Below are positions 16,089 through 24,853 of a stretch of DNA of 64,000 nt, piece by piece. Under the pieces are notes generated by a model. The model worked only from the letters and a program-made list of their open reading frames with translations. It had not been told where the DNA came from and searched no databases. Position numbers and translations under genes: made by a program. Location: positions 930,001 through 994,000 of the forward strand of contig NZ_CP059431.1 in assembly GCF_013874595.1 (NCBI RefSeq), read 5' to 3'. Every line of letters starts with the position of its first letter. The first letter of the stretch is position 1. The DNA comes from Flavobacterium sp. xlx-214. Its GTDB lineage: Bacteria; Bacteroidota; Bacteroidia; Flavobacteriales; Flavobacteriaceae.

Positions 16089-16132
16089 ATATTTTTCAAT
16101 TAAGCAAAATGCTTTATTGCCATTTAAAGGTA

Positions 16133-16140
16133 CAAAATTA
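16133..16140 (-). promoter_or_regulatory. TAnnTTTG promoter box of rnr
   Basis: Minus-strand TAATTTTG, about 44 bp upstream of the rnr ATG. Confidence 0.4.
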
Positions 16141-16187
16141 TGTAAGTTTAAATGTAAATTTTGTCTTAATTGTTTTTAAGGTTTTTA

Positions 16188-16697
16188 TTACAACCATTTA
16201 TGTTCAGTGGTTGTTGCATCAATAAAAGAAGTGTTGAAATAGTTTGCTATTTCTTTTGCACAAAACAAAGCATGTTTTAAATGTGTAATATCTATTTTAA
16301 ACAGTGTAAAATAATGTTGGTTTTCATCAAATATATTTATTTCGTAAATAAAATAATAAGTGTAATTATAATTTACTCCCATAGGAGCTTCTTGGGTTTT
16401 CTTAGCTTTATAAACAGATAAATACTTAATATTTGGAAGTACAAGCCATTTGTTTTTTATTAATTTAAAACCAAATAAGGATTTAAAGAAGCGATATTTA
16501 TTCTCTTTTTTATCAAACTCAATTCCTTTTTCAATTAATAGAAATGGAATGTTAACTAACATTGAAATTCCAATTACTAAACATAAATTATTATTGATGT
16601 ATATACCCAAAGAGATTAAAAATATTGTAAGAAGACTAATAACGACAAGAAAGGTTTTAATTTCTAAAGAGTTTTTATCGTAAATAACGTTAAGCAT
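16188..16697 (-). CDS. membrane protein of unknown function
   Basis: 169 residues from the ATG at 16697; a TTG gives a longer frame, which I consider less likely. Two adjacent hydrophobic segments near the N-terminus (about residues 15-65) are followed by a soluble part rich in aromatic residues (NYNYTYYFIYEINIFDE). The shape resembles small PH-like or DUF-type membrane proteins in Bacteroidota, but I do not recognise a family. It lies between rnr (same strand) and divergent rpiB. Codon use does not stand out. Confidence 0.6.
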   Translation of the reverse strand: MLNVIYDKNSLEIKTFLVVISLLTIFLISLGIYINNNLCLVIGISMLVNIPFLLIEKGIEFDKKENKYRFFKSLFGFKLIKNKWLVLPNIKYLSVYKAKKTQEAPMGVNYNYTYYFIYEINIFDENQHYFTLFKIDITHLKHALFCAKEIANYFNTSFIDATTTEHKWL

Positions 16698-16770
16698 TTC
16701 AAATAGTGTTTCTTCAAATATAATCTTTAAAATCAATAAAGTTTTAAATCTTTCAATAATTCAAAATAAT

Positions 16771-16778
16771 TACCTTTG
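16771..16778 (+). promoter_or_regulatory. TAnnTTTG promoter box of rpiB
   Basis: TACCTTTG, 21 bp upstream of ATG 16800. The TTG that begins the longest frame lies inside this box, which argues for the ATG start. Confidence 0.65.
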
Positions 16779-16799
16779 TACAAACAATACACAAATTTT

Positions 16800-17231
16800 A
16801 TGAAAATTGCGATAGGAAATGACCACGCAGGTCCTGATTACAAAAAAGCCATAGTGCAAATGTTACAAGATAAAGGAATTGAAGTAGTAAACTACGGAAC
16901 CGATACCTTTGATTCTGTTGATTATCCTGATTTTGGACATAAAGTAGCGCAAGATGTTGAAGATAATAAAGTTGATTTTGGTATTGTAATTTGTGGTTCG
17001 GGTAACGGAATTGCGATGAGTGCCAATAAACACCAAGGCGTGCGTTGTGCTTTATGTTGGACTAAAGAAATTGCTGTTTTAGCACGCCAACATAACAATG
17101 CGAATGTTATTTCAATTCCGGCACGTTTTACGGCTATTCCGCAAGTTTTAGAAATGATAGATGCTTTTTTAACCACCGAATTTGAAGGCGGTCGCCATGC
17201 AAATCGTGTAAATAAAATTGCTTGTAGTTAA
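16800..17231 (+). CDS. rpiB: ribose-5-phosphate isomerase B
   Basis: RpiB interconverts ribose-5-phosphate and ribulose-5-phosphate in the pentose phosphate pathway. 143 residues, the usual length. The N-terminus MKIAIGNDHAGPDYK and the CGSGNGIAMSANKHQGVRCALC block, which carries the catalytic Cys and the anion hole, are diagnostic. So is the C-terminal GGRHANRVNKI. The LacA/RpiB superfamily also contains allose-6-phosphate isomerase, but a lone gene in this context is best read as RpiB. Confidence 0.93.
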   Translation: MKIAIGNDHAGPDYKKAIVQMLQDKGIEVVNYGTDTFDSVDYPDFGHKVAQDVEDNKVDFGIVICGSGNGIAMSANKHQGVRCALCWTKEIAVLARQHNNANVISIPARFTAIPQVLEMIDAFLTTEFEGGRHANRVNKIACS

Positions 17232-17324
17232 TTTGTAAGTATATTTTCTAAGTTATATAAACCACATATTTACAGGTTTTTAATTCATTAATAAGAATTA
17301 TTTATTTGTGCATCTGTGGTTTTG

Positions 17325-17600
17325 TTATATAAAAAACTTCCTTTTATAAATAGCAAAAAACACCAAAATTTGTAAAAGTACAATGGCATAAAACCAAAAT
17401 TTAAAACTCGTTTTTTTGGTTTTATGTCGGTATTTTTGCATGCCTATATACGCACCTAAAGTGCCACCAAAAGCAACAATAGTTAATAGGTTTTTTTCAG
17501 AAATTCTTCTTTTACCTTTAAGCGCACGTTCTTTATCTAAATGATACAAACTAAAGGCAATGTAATTTACAATTAACAAATAGATAAATACAAACTTCAT
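17325..17600 (-). CDS. DUF1294 membrane protein
   Basis: 91 residues with two to three membrane segments. The family pattern is clear: NYIAFSLYHLDKERALKGKRRISEKNLLTIVAFGGTLGAYIGMQKYRHKTKK, a hydrophobic helix, the basic K-R-x-S/I-E motif, a Gly-rich helix and HKTKK. DUF1294 proteins are widespread and uncharacterised; some are fused to cold-shock domains. I chose ATG 17600, 17 bp after a TACCTTTG box; the longer frame would run through that promoter. Confidence 0.8.
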   Translation of the reverse strand: MKFVFIYLLIVNYIAFSLYHLDKERALKGKRRISEKNLLTIVAFGGTLGAYIGMQKYRHKTKKTSFKFWFYAIVLLQILVFFAIYKRKFFI

Positions 17601-17616
17601 AGTTATAAAATTGCTA

Positions 17617-17624
17617 CAAAGGTA
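17617..17624 (-). promoter_or_regulatory. TAnnTTTG promoter box of the DUF1294 gene
   Basis: Minus-strand TACCTTTG, 16 bp upstream of ATG 17600; it decides the start. Confidence 0.6.
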
Positions 17625-17651
17625 GTATTTTAGCGGTTTAATTTTACTAGA

Positions 17652-19778
17652 ATGACCATTAATCAATATATTCAAGAAAAAGTTGCAGTAAGTGATGTTT
17701 CTATTAATAATACGCTGCAATTGTTGGCAGATGATTGTACCATACCTTTTATTGCGCGATACAGAAAAGATGTTACCAAAAACTTAGACGAAGTTCAAAT
17801 TGAGCAAATAGCTAAGTTGGCTTCGCAATATGAAACCCTTGTAAAAAGAAAAGAGTTCATTATTTCATCAATTGAAGAACAAGGATTGTTAACCGATAAT
17901 TTACAAGAAAAAATCAATCAATCGTTTGATTTAACAGAGATTGAAGACATTTACCTTCCTTTCAAGAAAAAACGAAAAACCAAAGCCGATGTTGCGCGTG
18001 AAAACGGTTTAGAATCGCTGGCAAAAATCATCATGTCTCAAAATGTAAACGATTTAGCTTTTACCACCGAGAAATACTTAAGCAGCAAAGTACTATCAGC
18101 TGCCGATGCTTTGCAAGGTGCTCGCGATATTATTGCCGAATGGATTAATGAAAACCTTTTTATACGCAAAGCGTTACGCCGTAAATTTCAACGCAATGCC
18201 ACCATTTCAACCAAAGTTATAAAAACCAAGAAAGAGGAAGAAGCCGCGCAAAAATTTGAACATTATTTTGATTGGAATGAGGCTTTATACAAGGCGCCAT
18301 CACATCGTTTGTTGGCTATGCTACGTGCTACCAATGAGGGTTTTGTAAAATTAGATGTAAGTATTGATAAGGAAGAAGCCCTTGCGTTTATTGAAGAAAA
18401 CGTAATTAAAAATAAAAAGCACGAAACTGCTACAGAAATAATTAAAGCCATTGCCGATGCGTATAAGCGTTTGTTAGAACCTACTTTGGCTAACGAAGTA
18501 TTGCAAGAATATAAGTTAAAAGCCGATTTACAATCTATTGGTGTTTTTTCAGAAAACTTAGTACAGTTGTTATTGGCTGCGCCTTTAGGCGAAAAGCGTG
18601 TAATGGGTATTGATCCTGGGTTTAAAACGGGTTGTAAAATTGTATGTATAGATGAAAATGGAAATTTACTTTACAACGAAACCATTTTTCCACACGCACC
18701 TCAAAAAGAGGTAGCTATGGCAACAAAAAAAGTACGTTCTATGGCAAACTCTTATAAAATTGATGCCATTGCAATTGGTAACGGAACGGCAAGTCGCGAA
18801 ACCGAATTTTTTATTAAAAAAGTAGCTTTTGATAAGCCTGTTCAGGTTTTTGTGGTGAGCGAAGCTGGTGCGTCAGTTTATTCCGCTTCAAAAATTGCAC
18901 GAGACGAGTTTCCTTCTTTTGATGTTACCGTTAGAGGTGCTGTTTCTATTGCCAGAAGATTGCAAGATCCGTTGGCAGAATTGGTAAAAATTGATCCAAA
19001 AGCAATTGGGGTAGGGCAATACCAACACGATGTAGATCAAAGTTTGTTAAAAGAAGCTTTAGATCAAGTAGTTGTTCGCAGTGTAAACAAAGTGGGTATT
19101 AATTTAAATACCGCAAGTAAGTCGTTGTTAAGTTATGTGTCGGGTATTGGGGAGAAAATGGCTGAAAATATTGTAAAATACCGTGCTGAGAATGGAGCCT
19201 TTGTCAACAGAAATCAATTAAAAAAAGTACCGCGTTTGGGCGATAAAGCATTTCAGCAAGCCGCTGCTTTTGTTAGAATTGTAGACGGCGATTTTACATT
19301 AGATAATTCTTCTGTTCATCCTGAAGCTTATAAATTAGTCGAAAAAATGGCAAAGGATTTAAAAGTAAACCTAAGCGATTTAATAGGCAACAATGAATTA
19401 TTAAAGAAAATAGATACTACTAAATACATTTCAAACGATTTTGGTGCGCATTACATCCAAGATTTAGTAAACGAACTTGAAAAACCAGGTTTAGATCCGC
19501 GTAAAAAAGCAAAAGTATTAGAGTTTGATACTTCGTTAAAAAATATAAACGATGTTGAGGTAGGTAAAGTGTACAATGGTATTGTAAACAATATTACCAA
19601 TTTTGGCTGTTTTGTAGATATTGGTATTAAAGAAAGTGGTTTGGTGCACGTGTCGCAATTAAAAGCAGGGTTTGTATCTGATGTTAATGAGGTGGTAAAG
19701 TTGCATCAACATGTTCAGGTAAAAGTTTTAGAGGTTGATACAACCAAAAAACGTTTACAATTATCATTAATCATTTAA
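17652..19778 (+). CDS. tex: Tex-family RNA-binding transcription accessory protein
   Basis: 708 residues with full Tex architecture: an N-terminal helical region (TIPFIARYRKDVTKNLDE near residue 34), the YqgF/RNase H-like domain with GIDPGFKTGCK near residue 318, helix-hairpin-helix repeats (LNTASKSLLSYVSGIG near 490), and a C-terminal S1 domain (GIVNNITNFGCFVDIGIKESG from about 640). Tex binds nucleic acid and affects transcription; it is well conserved in bacteria. It is divergent from the DUF1294 gene with a 51-bp gap. No terminator lies directly after the stop; the first T-run hairpin downstream is at 20152. Confidence 0.94.
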   Translation: MTINQYIQEKVAVSDVSINNTLQLLADDCTIPFIARYRKDVTKNLDEVQIEQIAKLASQYETLVKRKEFIISSIEEQGLLTDNLQEKINQSFDLTEIEDIYLPFKKKRKTKADVARENGLESLAKIIMSQNVNDLAFTTEKYLSSKVLSAADALQGARDIIAEWINENLFIRKALRRKFQRNATISTKVIKTKKEEEAAQKFEHYFDWNEALYKAPSHRLLAMLRATNEGFVKLDVSIDKEEALAFIEENVIKNKKHETATEIIKAIADAYKRLLEPTLANEVLQEYKLKADLQSIGVFSENLVQLLLAAPLGEKRVMGIDPGFKTGCKIVCIDENGNLLYNETIFPHAPQKEVAMATKKVRSMANSYKIDAIAIGNGTASRETEFFIKKVAFDKPVQVFVVSEAGASVYSASKIARDEFPSFDVTVRGAVSIARRLQDPLAELVKIDPKAIGVGQYQHDVDQSLLKEALDQVVVRSVNKVGINLNTASKSLLSYVSGIGEKMAENIVKYRAENGAFVNRNQLKKVPRLGDKAFQQAAAFVRIVDGDFTLDNSSVHPEAYKLVEKMAKDLKVNLSDLIGNNELLKKIDTTKYISNDFGAHYIQDLVNELEKPGLDPRKKAKVLEFDTSLKNINDVEVGKVYNGIVNNITNFGCFVDIGIKESGLVHVSQLKAGFVSDVNEVVKLHQHVQVKVLEVDTTKKRLQLSLII

Positions 19779-20151
19779 GCCATGTGCTTATTGTGTTGAT
19801 TTAGTGGAAAAAGGTGTAATATAGTAGAAATTATACCCAAAGCGTATGCGTAAAATTGTAACTGCTTTTTCATAAAAAGTAACTAAAAAATAAAAAGACC
19901 CCTGTGTAGTTGAGTAAAAAGTGTACTTTTTGTTAAAATTAGATAGGTGTTTGATGAAAATATAATTTTTGGTCTTTCATTTGTATTATAATTATTGAAA
20001 AAGAAAAGAAAAAACCTTATAAACAGAATTATTCAAAAAAAAGTAGTTAAGGAAAAATTGTTATGAAAATGAAAAAAAGTCTTTTTTTGAAATAAAAAAA
20101 GATTGTTATGAAAAAGGAAAGTAGTGTTTTTATTATGTTTTATAAGGGATG

Positions 20152-20184
20152 CCCGCTTGATTAAATCAAGCGGGTATTTTTTTG
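20152..20184 (+). terminator. strong orphan terminator
   Basis: CCCGCTTGATT (20152-20162) pairs with AATCAAGCGGG (20164-20174) and a T-rich run follows. This is one of the most G+C-rich hairpins in the window and lies 373 bp after tex. Confidence 0.8.
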
Positions 20185-20210
20185 TACCTATTGTAACTAA
20201 CTAAAATAAA

Positions 20211-20236
20211 AAAAAGATGCTTTTAAGCATCTTTTT
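20211..20236. terminator. terminator after the tatA pair
   Basis: AAAAAGATGCTT/AAGCATCTTTTT hairpin with a 2-nt loop, symmetric, directly after the tatA stop codon on the minus strand. Confidence 0.75.
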
Positions 20237-20240
20237 ATAA

Positions 20241-20435
20241 TTATTCAGATTTTGTATCTGTTTCCTCTTTTTTATTAGGATTTGTAGTTGCTCCGCTGTT
20301 ATCTTTTGAAGCATCTTTAAATTCTTTAATTCCAGAACCTAAACCTTTCATTAATTCAGGAATTTTTTTACCTCCAAATAATAATAGTATTACCACTACT
20401 ATTAAAATAATTTCGGTTGCACCAAACTTACCCAT
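20241..20435 (-). CDS. tatA: Sec-independent translocase subunit TatA (second copy)
   Basis: 64 residues: a single N-terminal membrane helix ([28 protein letters not shown]) with the FGG hinge and the amphipathic helix [10 protein letters not shown] of TatA/TatE, then a short polar tail. TatA multimers form the pore for folded proteins carrying twin-arginine signals. The neighbouring copy at 20442 is nearly identical through the hinge and amphipathic helix and differs in the membrane helix and tail. No tatC is visible here. The gene lies 6 bp after its partner, with a shared transcript. Confidence 0.9.
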   Translation of the reverse strand: MGKFGATEIILIVVVILLLFGGKKIPELMKGLGSGIKEFKDASKDNSGATTNPNKKEETDTKSE

Positions 20436-20441
20436 TGTTAT

Positions 20442-20624
20442 TTATTTTTTTTGAGAATTAGTATTTTCGTCTTGAGTAGCATCTTTAAATTCTTTAATTC
20501 CAGAGCCTAAGCCTTTCATTAATTCAGGTATTTTCTTACCGCCAAACAGTAATAATACAATGGCAAGAATTACAACAATTTGCCAAACACCAATTGCACC
20601 TAAAAAAACACTTAAATTATTCAC
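20442..20624 (-). CDS. tatA: Sec-independent translocase subunit TatA (first copy)
   Basis: 60 residues starting at GTG 20624; no ATG precedes the hinge, so GTG is the only sensible start. The membrane helix [34 protein letters not shown] is standard TatA. It is the promoter-proximal member of a two-gene unit. Tandem TatA-like genes are common and may give TatA/TatB-like division of labour, but neither copy shows the longer TatB tail. Confidence 0.9.
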   Translation of the reverse strand: MNNLSVFLGAIGVWQIVVILAIVLLLFGGKKIPELMKGLGSGIKEFKDATQDENTNSQKK

Positions 20625-20650
20625 TATATTAATTTTAAAGATATAATGAG

Positions 20651-20658
20651 CAAAGATA
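20651..20658 (-). promoter_or_regulatory. TAnnTTTG promoter box of the tatA pair
   Basis: Minus-strand TATCTTTG, 26 bp upstream of the GTG start. Confidence 0.5.
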
Positions 20659-20800
20659 AAACAAATTAAAGCTAACTTATTTTTTTATTAGATAATTTTT
20701 AACATACCTAAACGTTAATAATTAAATAAGTAAAGATTTACACATCTTTATTGTATTTTTAAAGTGAGATATCCGATTTTTGTAAGAATTAAATTTAAGC

Positions 20801-22291
20801 ATGTCTGTAAAATCATTTTTTGCCAAAATATTTGCCAATATTGTTGTAATGCAACAACAAAAATGGATTATTAAACCCGTTGAAACTCAGAACGCTTTGT
20901 TTTATTCTTTAATTCAACAAGCAAAGACAACTCAATTTGGGAAAGATCATTTTTTTTACGTTATAAAAAGTCACGATGATTTTACTAAATATGTACCTAT
21001 CCGCGATTATGAAGCATTAAAACCGTATATTGATAAAGTAGTAGCAGGAGAAAAGGATGTTTTATGGAAAGGAATGCCTTTGTATTTTGCTAAAACATCG
21101 GGCACTACATCGGGGGCAAAATACATTCCTATTACAAAAGAATCAATGCCCTATCATGTTGAAGGAGCGCGTAATGCTATTTTATTTTACATACAAGAAA
21201 CAGGTAAAGCCGATTTTGTAGATGGAAAAATGATTTTTTTACAAGGAAGTCCCGAAATGACTGAGAAAAACGGTATTCAAGTAGGTAGATTATCGGGTAT
21301 TGTAGCGCATTATGTACCAAAATATTTACAAAAAAATCGTTTGCCTAGTTGGGAAACCAATTGTATTGATGATTGGGAAACCAAGGTAAATGCTATTGTT
21401 GATGAAACAAAAAAGGAAAACATGACGGTTATTTCTGGAATACCATCGTGGGTGCAAATGTATTTTGATAAGTTAATAGATGTTTCGGGAAAATCGGTTG
21501 GAAATCTTTTTAAAAATTTCAATTTGTTTATTTACGGAGGTGTCAATTATGAGCCTTATCGTAAAAAATTTGAACAAATGATTGGCAGAAAAGTAGATAG
21601 TATTGAATTATACCCAGCTTCGGAAGGTTTTTTTGCTTATCAAGATTCTCAAAAAGAAAAAGGAATGCTTTTGTTGTTAAACGCAGGTATTTTTTACGAA
21701 TTTATTAAAGCAGATGAATTTTATACCGAAAATCCTAAACGATATACCATAGGAGAGGTTGAATTACAGGTTAATTACGTATTAATTATTAGTACCAACG
21801 CAGGTTTATGGGCTTATAATATTGGCGATACTGTAATGTTTACATCGTTAAAACCTTACCGAATTATGGTTACGGGGCGTATTAAACATTATATTTCGGC
21901 TTTTGGAGAACATGTTATTGGCAAAGAAGTAGAAGAAGCGTTGCAAACTGCTTTACAAAATACCGATGCTGTTGTAACCGAGTTTACTGTGGCACCCGAA
22001 ATTAACCCCAATTCTGGTTTGCCTTATCACGAGTGGTTAATAGAGTTTGAAAAAGAACCTAATAATTTAGACGATTTTGCTTTACAAATAGATAATGCTT
22101 TAAGAAAACAAAATGTTTACTATGATGATTTAATTGTTGGAAATGTTTTGCGTACTTTAGTAATAACAAAAGTGCCAACAAATGGTTTTAATGAATACAT
22201 GAAAACCGAAGGCAAATTAGGAGGGCAAAATAAATTACCTCGTTTAGCAAACGATCGTAAAATTGCACAATTTATACACTCAATATTATAG
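20801..22291 (+). CDS. GH3-family acyl-adenylating enzyme-like protein
   Basis: 496 residues, similar along its length to the GH3 auxin-responsive-promoter family of the ANL-type superfamily, which adenylates carboxylic acids and can conjugate them to amines. The ATP-binding P-loop appears as AKTSGTTSGAKYIPIT near residue 105. The second nucleotide motif region is ELYPASEGFFAYQD near 265. The YNIGDTVMFTSLKPYRIMVTGRIKHYISAFGEHV block, characteristic of the family, is near 345-380. Bacterial GH3 substrates are largely unknown. It opens an apparent eleven-gene operon ending with the polysaccharide genes; the next gene starts 3 bp after its stop. Confidence 0.85.
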   Translation: MSVKSFFAKIFANIVVMQQQKWIIKPVETQNALFYSLIQQAKTTQFGKDHFFYVIKSHDDFTKYVPIRDYEALKPYIDKVVAGEKDVLWKGMPLYFAKTSGTTSGAKYIPITKESMPYHVEGARNAILFYIQETGKADFVDGKMIFLQGSPEMTEKNGIQVGRLSGIVAHYVPKYLQKNRLPSWETNCIDDWETKVNAIVDETKKENMTVISGIPSWVQMYFDKLIDVSGKSVGNLFKNFNLFIYGGVNYEPYRKKFEQMIGRKVDSIELYPASEGFFAYQDSQKEKGMLLLLNAGIFYEFIKADEFYTENPKRYTIGEVELQVNYVLIISTNAGLWAYNIGDTVMFTSLKPYRIMVTGRIKHYISAFGEHVIGKEVEEALQTALQNTDAVVTEFTVAPEINPNSGLPYHEWLIEFEKEPNNLDDFALQIDNALRKQNVYYDDLIVGNVLRTLVITKVPTNGFNEYMKTEGKLGGQNKLPRLANDRKIAQFIHSIL

Positions 22292-22294
22292 CCT

Positions 22295-23164
22295 ATGAAT
22301 AAGTGGATGTTTCTTTTATTATTAACAAGTTTAAACGTTTTAGGACAAATTAGCGGTAAAGTAGTAAATGCACAACATCAACCTATTTCGCTTGCTAATA
22401 TTTGGGTTATGGATGGAAGTGATGGTGCAACAACCGATTCATTAGGTATGTTTACCATTTCATCTGCATTAGCAAAAGATACTTTGGTTATTAACGCATC
22501 TGGATATCATTTGTTAAAAGAAGAAGCCGAAAAAACCAGTACCGTTGTTTTACAAGCGTACGAAATTCCGCAACCTGCATTGTTGGTTTTACCAGAAAAA
22601 TCATTTCATCATACCATTGGCAATGCTCATTTTGAAAATATGTATTTTACACCTGGGAATGTGCCTTATATGTACGGAAGGTTTTTTGAGAATAATGATG
22701 AAATAAAAACAGTGCAATACATTGATAAAGTAATAATATACACCAAAAGCGCGGTTGCTGCGGCTACTATTAAAGTTCGGTTTTTGCGCATGAATGAATA
22801 CGGTTGCCCAAGTGATGATTTATTGCTAGAACCTATTATTGTGGATATAAAACGGGGCACCAAGAAAAATTTGGTTCAGGTTTTAAAACACAATATTAAA
22901 GTTCCTAAAAACGGAGTTTTTGTTGCTGTTGAATGGTTAATAACAGAAAACAATCAATTCAAGCCTAATAATTTTTTGAAAAACGATGAATTGTTTCAAG
23001 ACTATCGATACCAACCCGATGTAATGAATAATAAAGTTGAAAAAACAAGTTCTTTTCGTTATATGTACGGAGAGTGGTTTCCAAATGATCAGTTTCAATC
23101 AAGAAATCCAAATGCACCAAAAGAAATTGTAGATCCAGCTATTGGATTAATCTTATCAAATTAA
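22295..23164 (+). CDS. secreted protein with carboxypeptidase-regulatory-like domain
   Basis: 289 residues with a Sec signal peptide (MFLLLLTSLNVLGQ). A CarboxypepD_reg-like beta-sandwich follows (SGKVVNAQHQPISLANIWV and DSLGMFTIS). The remaining 180 residues are a beta-rich domain I do not recognise, with aromatic-rich MYFTPGNVPYMYGRFFE and YRYQPDVMNN parts. The N-terminal domain is the one that precedes plugs in TonB-dependent receptors, but there is no barrel here. It is tightly packed between the GH3 gene and the DUF6909-type gene (3 and 2 bp). Confidence 0.75.
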   Translation: MNKWMFLLLLTSLNVLGQISGKVVNAQHQPISLANIWVMDGSDGATTDSLGMFTISSALAKDTLVINASGYHLLKEEAEKTSTVVLQAYEIPQPALLVLPEKSFHHTIGNAHFENMYFTPGNVPYMYGRFFENNDEIKTVQYIDKVIIYTKSAVAAATIKVRFLRMNEYGCPSDDLLLEPIIVDIKRGTKKNLVQVLKHNIKVPKNGVFVAVEWLITENNQFKPNNFLKNDELFQDYRYQPDVMNNKVEKTSSFRYMYGEWFPNDQFQSRNPNAPKEIVDPAIGLILSN

Positions 23165-23166
23165 AA

Positions 23167-24852
23167 ATGAACGATATTAAATATATTACACGCACACGTG
23201 CTCAAGAATCATCGGCAGCTGTAGAACGCATGTACATTACCATGCGTCATTTATTTAACCGCGGTTTTTACAAACCTATGGGTGTTTCGGGTGAAACGTT
23301 ACGCGAAGCTTTACTACTTTTAAGACCTGAAATTTATGGATCGATAGCTGATGAAAAAGTAGAATTAAACGGACTTTTATATGTTATAGAACGTTTGCCT
23401 ATTGGTATTGAAGAGTGCAGATACATCAATTTAACGTCGGATGAAGGCTATTCACAATCGCATTTTACAGCTATTGTTCCTCCAAAACGTCGAAGAAATT
23501 GTTATCGTATTGATAAAGAACAAATGAATATCGAAATTACCAGAGGGCGTTCTGATATTTACGATGTTTTAACGCATTTAACTTTCATTTTTGTAGAATC
23601 GCATAAAATTAAAGACCGCATTTTAATTGATGATGAAGACAATGTTTCTCGCGATTGGTTAAAGTTAGAACAAGCCGTTTTAAAAGAAAAACCATTGTTG
23701 TTAGAAGAACGTGAAAGAGCAATTTCGCACACATCCATTATTTTAGGAAGAACTTTTGCAGAAATCAATTCTATTTACGATCAATTTGCAACGGTAGAAA
23801 TGCCCGATCGCTTTTTGCGTATTGTATATTGGCTGGGAAAAATTGCTTTAGAAGAAGTTTTGGAAAACAACAAAAGAACCATTACTTTTAGTCCAATTTT
23901 ACGTGAGCGATTAGGACATCATATTTACGGAGAAATATGGGCCAACAAAATTAAAAATGAGTTGCAACGTTTGGATCTTTTGAACCGTCCGTTGCATATT
24001 ATTAGTGCAAATATGCACAGCGTCATGAATTCTATTTTTGCAGAGGATGTTCTTAAAACAAAAATGAAAGGGAAAAGTTCAATAGAAATTTATGAAGAGT
24101 TAAGTAAATCGGCAAACAGTAATTTACGCGCTTTAGTATCAGAAAGAGCCACTAAAGAAGGCATGTTGTTTTTGCCAGATACATCAGGTACAAACATTGA
24201 TGTACAGATTTTTGATACCGCAAAAATAAATTTTAAAAACACCGCGTTTCCTTTGGCTCAAATTCCAAATAATAGCAATGAAAAACCGGTTATTATTGTA
24301 ATGGATTATGCTTTTGGAGAACAAGCTTATGAAACAATTGACGAGTTGTTAAAGCCATTTAAAAAAGATGTGCTTTTAAACGTTGAATCGGTTTCAATAA
24401 TGGGTAAAGCAGGTATTTTAGATGGTGGCAAAGGCGATATTATGATTCCTACAGCACATATAAATGAAGGTACGGGTGATAATTATCCGTTTGATAATGA
24501 ATTAACAGTCGATATGTTTGAAGGAAACGATATTAATGTTTTTGGCGGAACCATGATTACTGTTTTAGGAACATCGTTACAAAACAAAGATTTGTTGCGC
24601 TTTTTTTATAACTCAACTTGGCGCGTAATAGGTTTAGAAATGGAAGGTGCACATTATCAAAAAGCCATACAATCGGCATCAAAAATTAGAAAAAGTATCA
24701 ATCCAAATGTAAAAGTACGTTATGCGTATTATGCTTCAGATAATCCGTTAGAAACAGGAAGTACTTTGGCATCGGGCGGTTTAGGTACATCAGGTGTAAA
24801 ACCAACATATTTAATAACCCAAAAAATAGTAGAACAAATTTTTAATTGTTAA
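23167..24852 (+). CDS. DUF6909-type protein with nucleoside-phosphorylase-like C-terminus
   Basis: 561 residues, cytoplasmic, no signal or membrane segment. I recognise it as a conserved flavobacterial protein of the DUF6909 kind. The first 350 residues are helical and charged, with RNCYRIDKEQMNIEITRGRSDIYDVLTHL near 110. From about residue 370 the pattern resembles the PNP/UDP phosphorylase and AMP nucleosidase fold: VIIVMDYAFGEQAYET, then MGKAGILDGGKGDIMIPTAH (like the GGLDxxLKxGDIVIPT segment), and later GLEMEGAHYQKAI (like the Met-Glu pair that holds the ribose). The enzymatic reading is inference. The gene lies 1 bp from the chain-length gene, so it belongs to the polysaccharide operon transcriptionally. 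Confidence 0.75.
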   Translation: MNDIKYITRTRAQESSAAVERMYITMRHLFNRGFYKPMGVSGETLREALLLLRPEIYGSIADEKVELNGLLYVIERLPIGIEECRYINLTSDEGYSQSHFTAIVPPKRRRNCYRIDKEQMNIEITRGRSDIYDVLTHLTFIFVESHKIKDRILIDDEDNVSRDWLKLEQAVLKEKPLLLEERERAISHTSIILGRTFAEINSIYDQFATVEMPDRFLRIVYWLGKIALEEVLENNKRTITFSPILRERLGHHIYGEIWANKIKNELQRLDLLNRPLHIISANMHSVMNSIFAEDVLKTKMKGKSSIEIYEELSKSANSNLRALVSERATKEGMLFLPDTSGTNIDVQIFDTAKINFKNTAFPLAQIPNNSNEKPVIIVMDYAFGEQAYETIDELLKPFKKDVLLNVESVSIMGKAGILDGGKGDIMIPTAHINEGTGDNYPFDNELTVDMFEGNDINVFGGTMITVLGTSLQNKDLLRFFYNSTWRVIGLEMEGAHYQKAIQSASKIRKSINPNVKVRYAYYASDNPLETGSTLASGGLGTSGVKPTYLITQKIVEQIFNC

Positions 24853-24853
24853 C

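Larger units (their letters stand above)
19779..20240. other. 462-bp gap with orphan terminator and two tiny ORFs
   Basis: No gene of normal size. It holds a plus-strand hairpin terminator (20152-20184). Upstream of it the 13-mer ATTGTTATGAAAA is present twice, at about 20057 and 20102. Each copy starts a tiny ORF: 20063-20095 (10 codons) and 20108-20164 (18 codons, whose stop lies in the terminator stem). It could be a long tex 3' UTR, a small RNA or leader-type peptides. A bidirectional terminator at 20211 closes the region. Confidence 0.5.

Noticed and set aside
17252..17332. Imperfect inverted and direct repeat (GTTATATAAACCACA ... TGTGGTTTTGTTATATAA) between rpiB and the DUF1294 gene
   Set aside because: The spacer of nearly 50 bp and the mismatches make a functional hairpin uncertain. 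It could be a weak shared terminator, but I do not call it.
20241..20624. Tandem tatA genes as a recent amplification
   Set aside because: Tandem TatA/E-like genes are ordinary, and the two differ in the membrane helix and tail.
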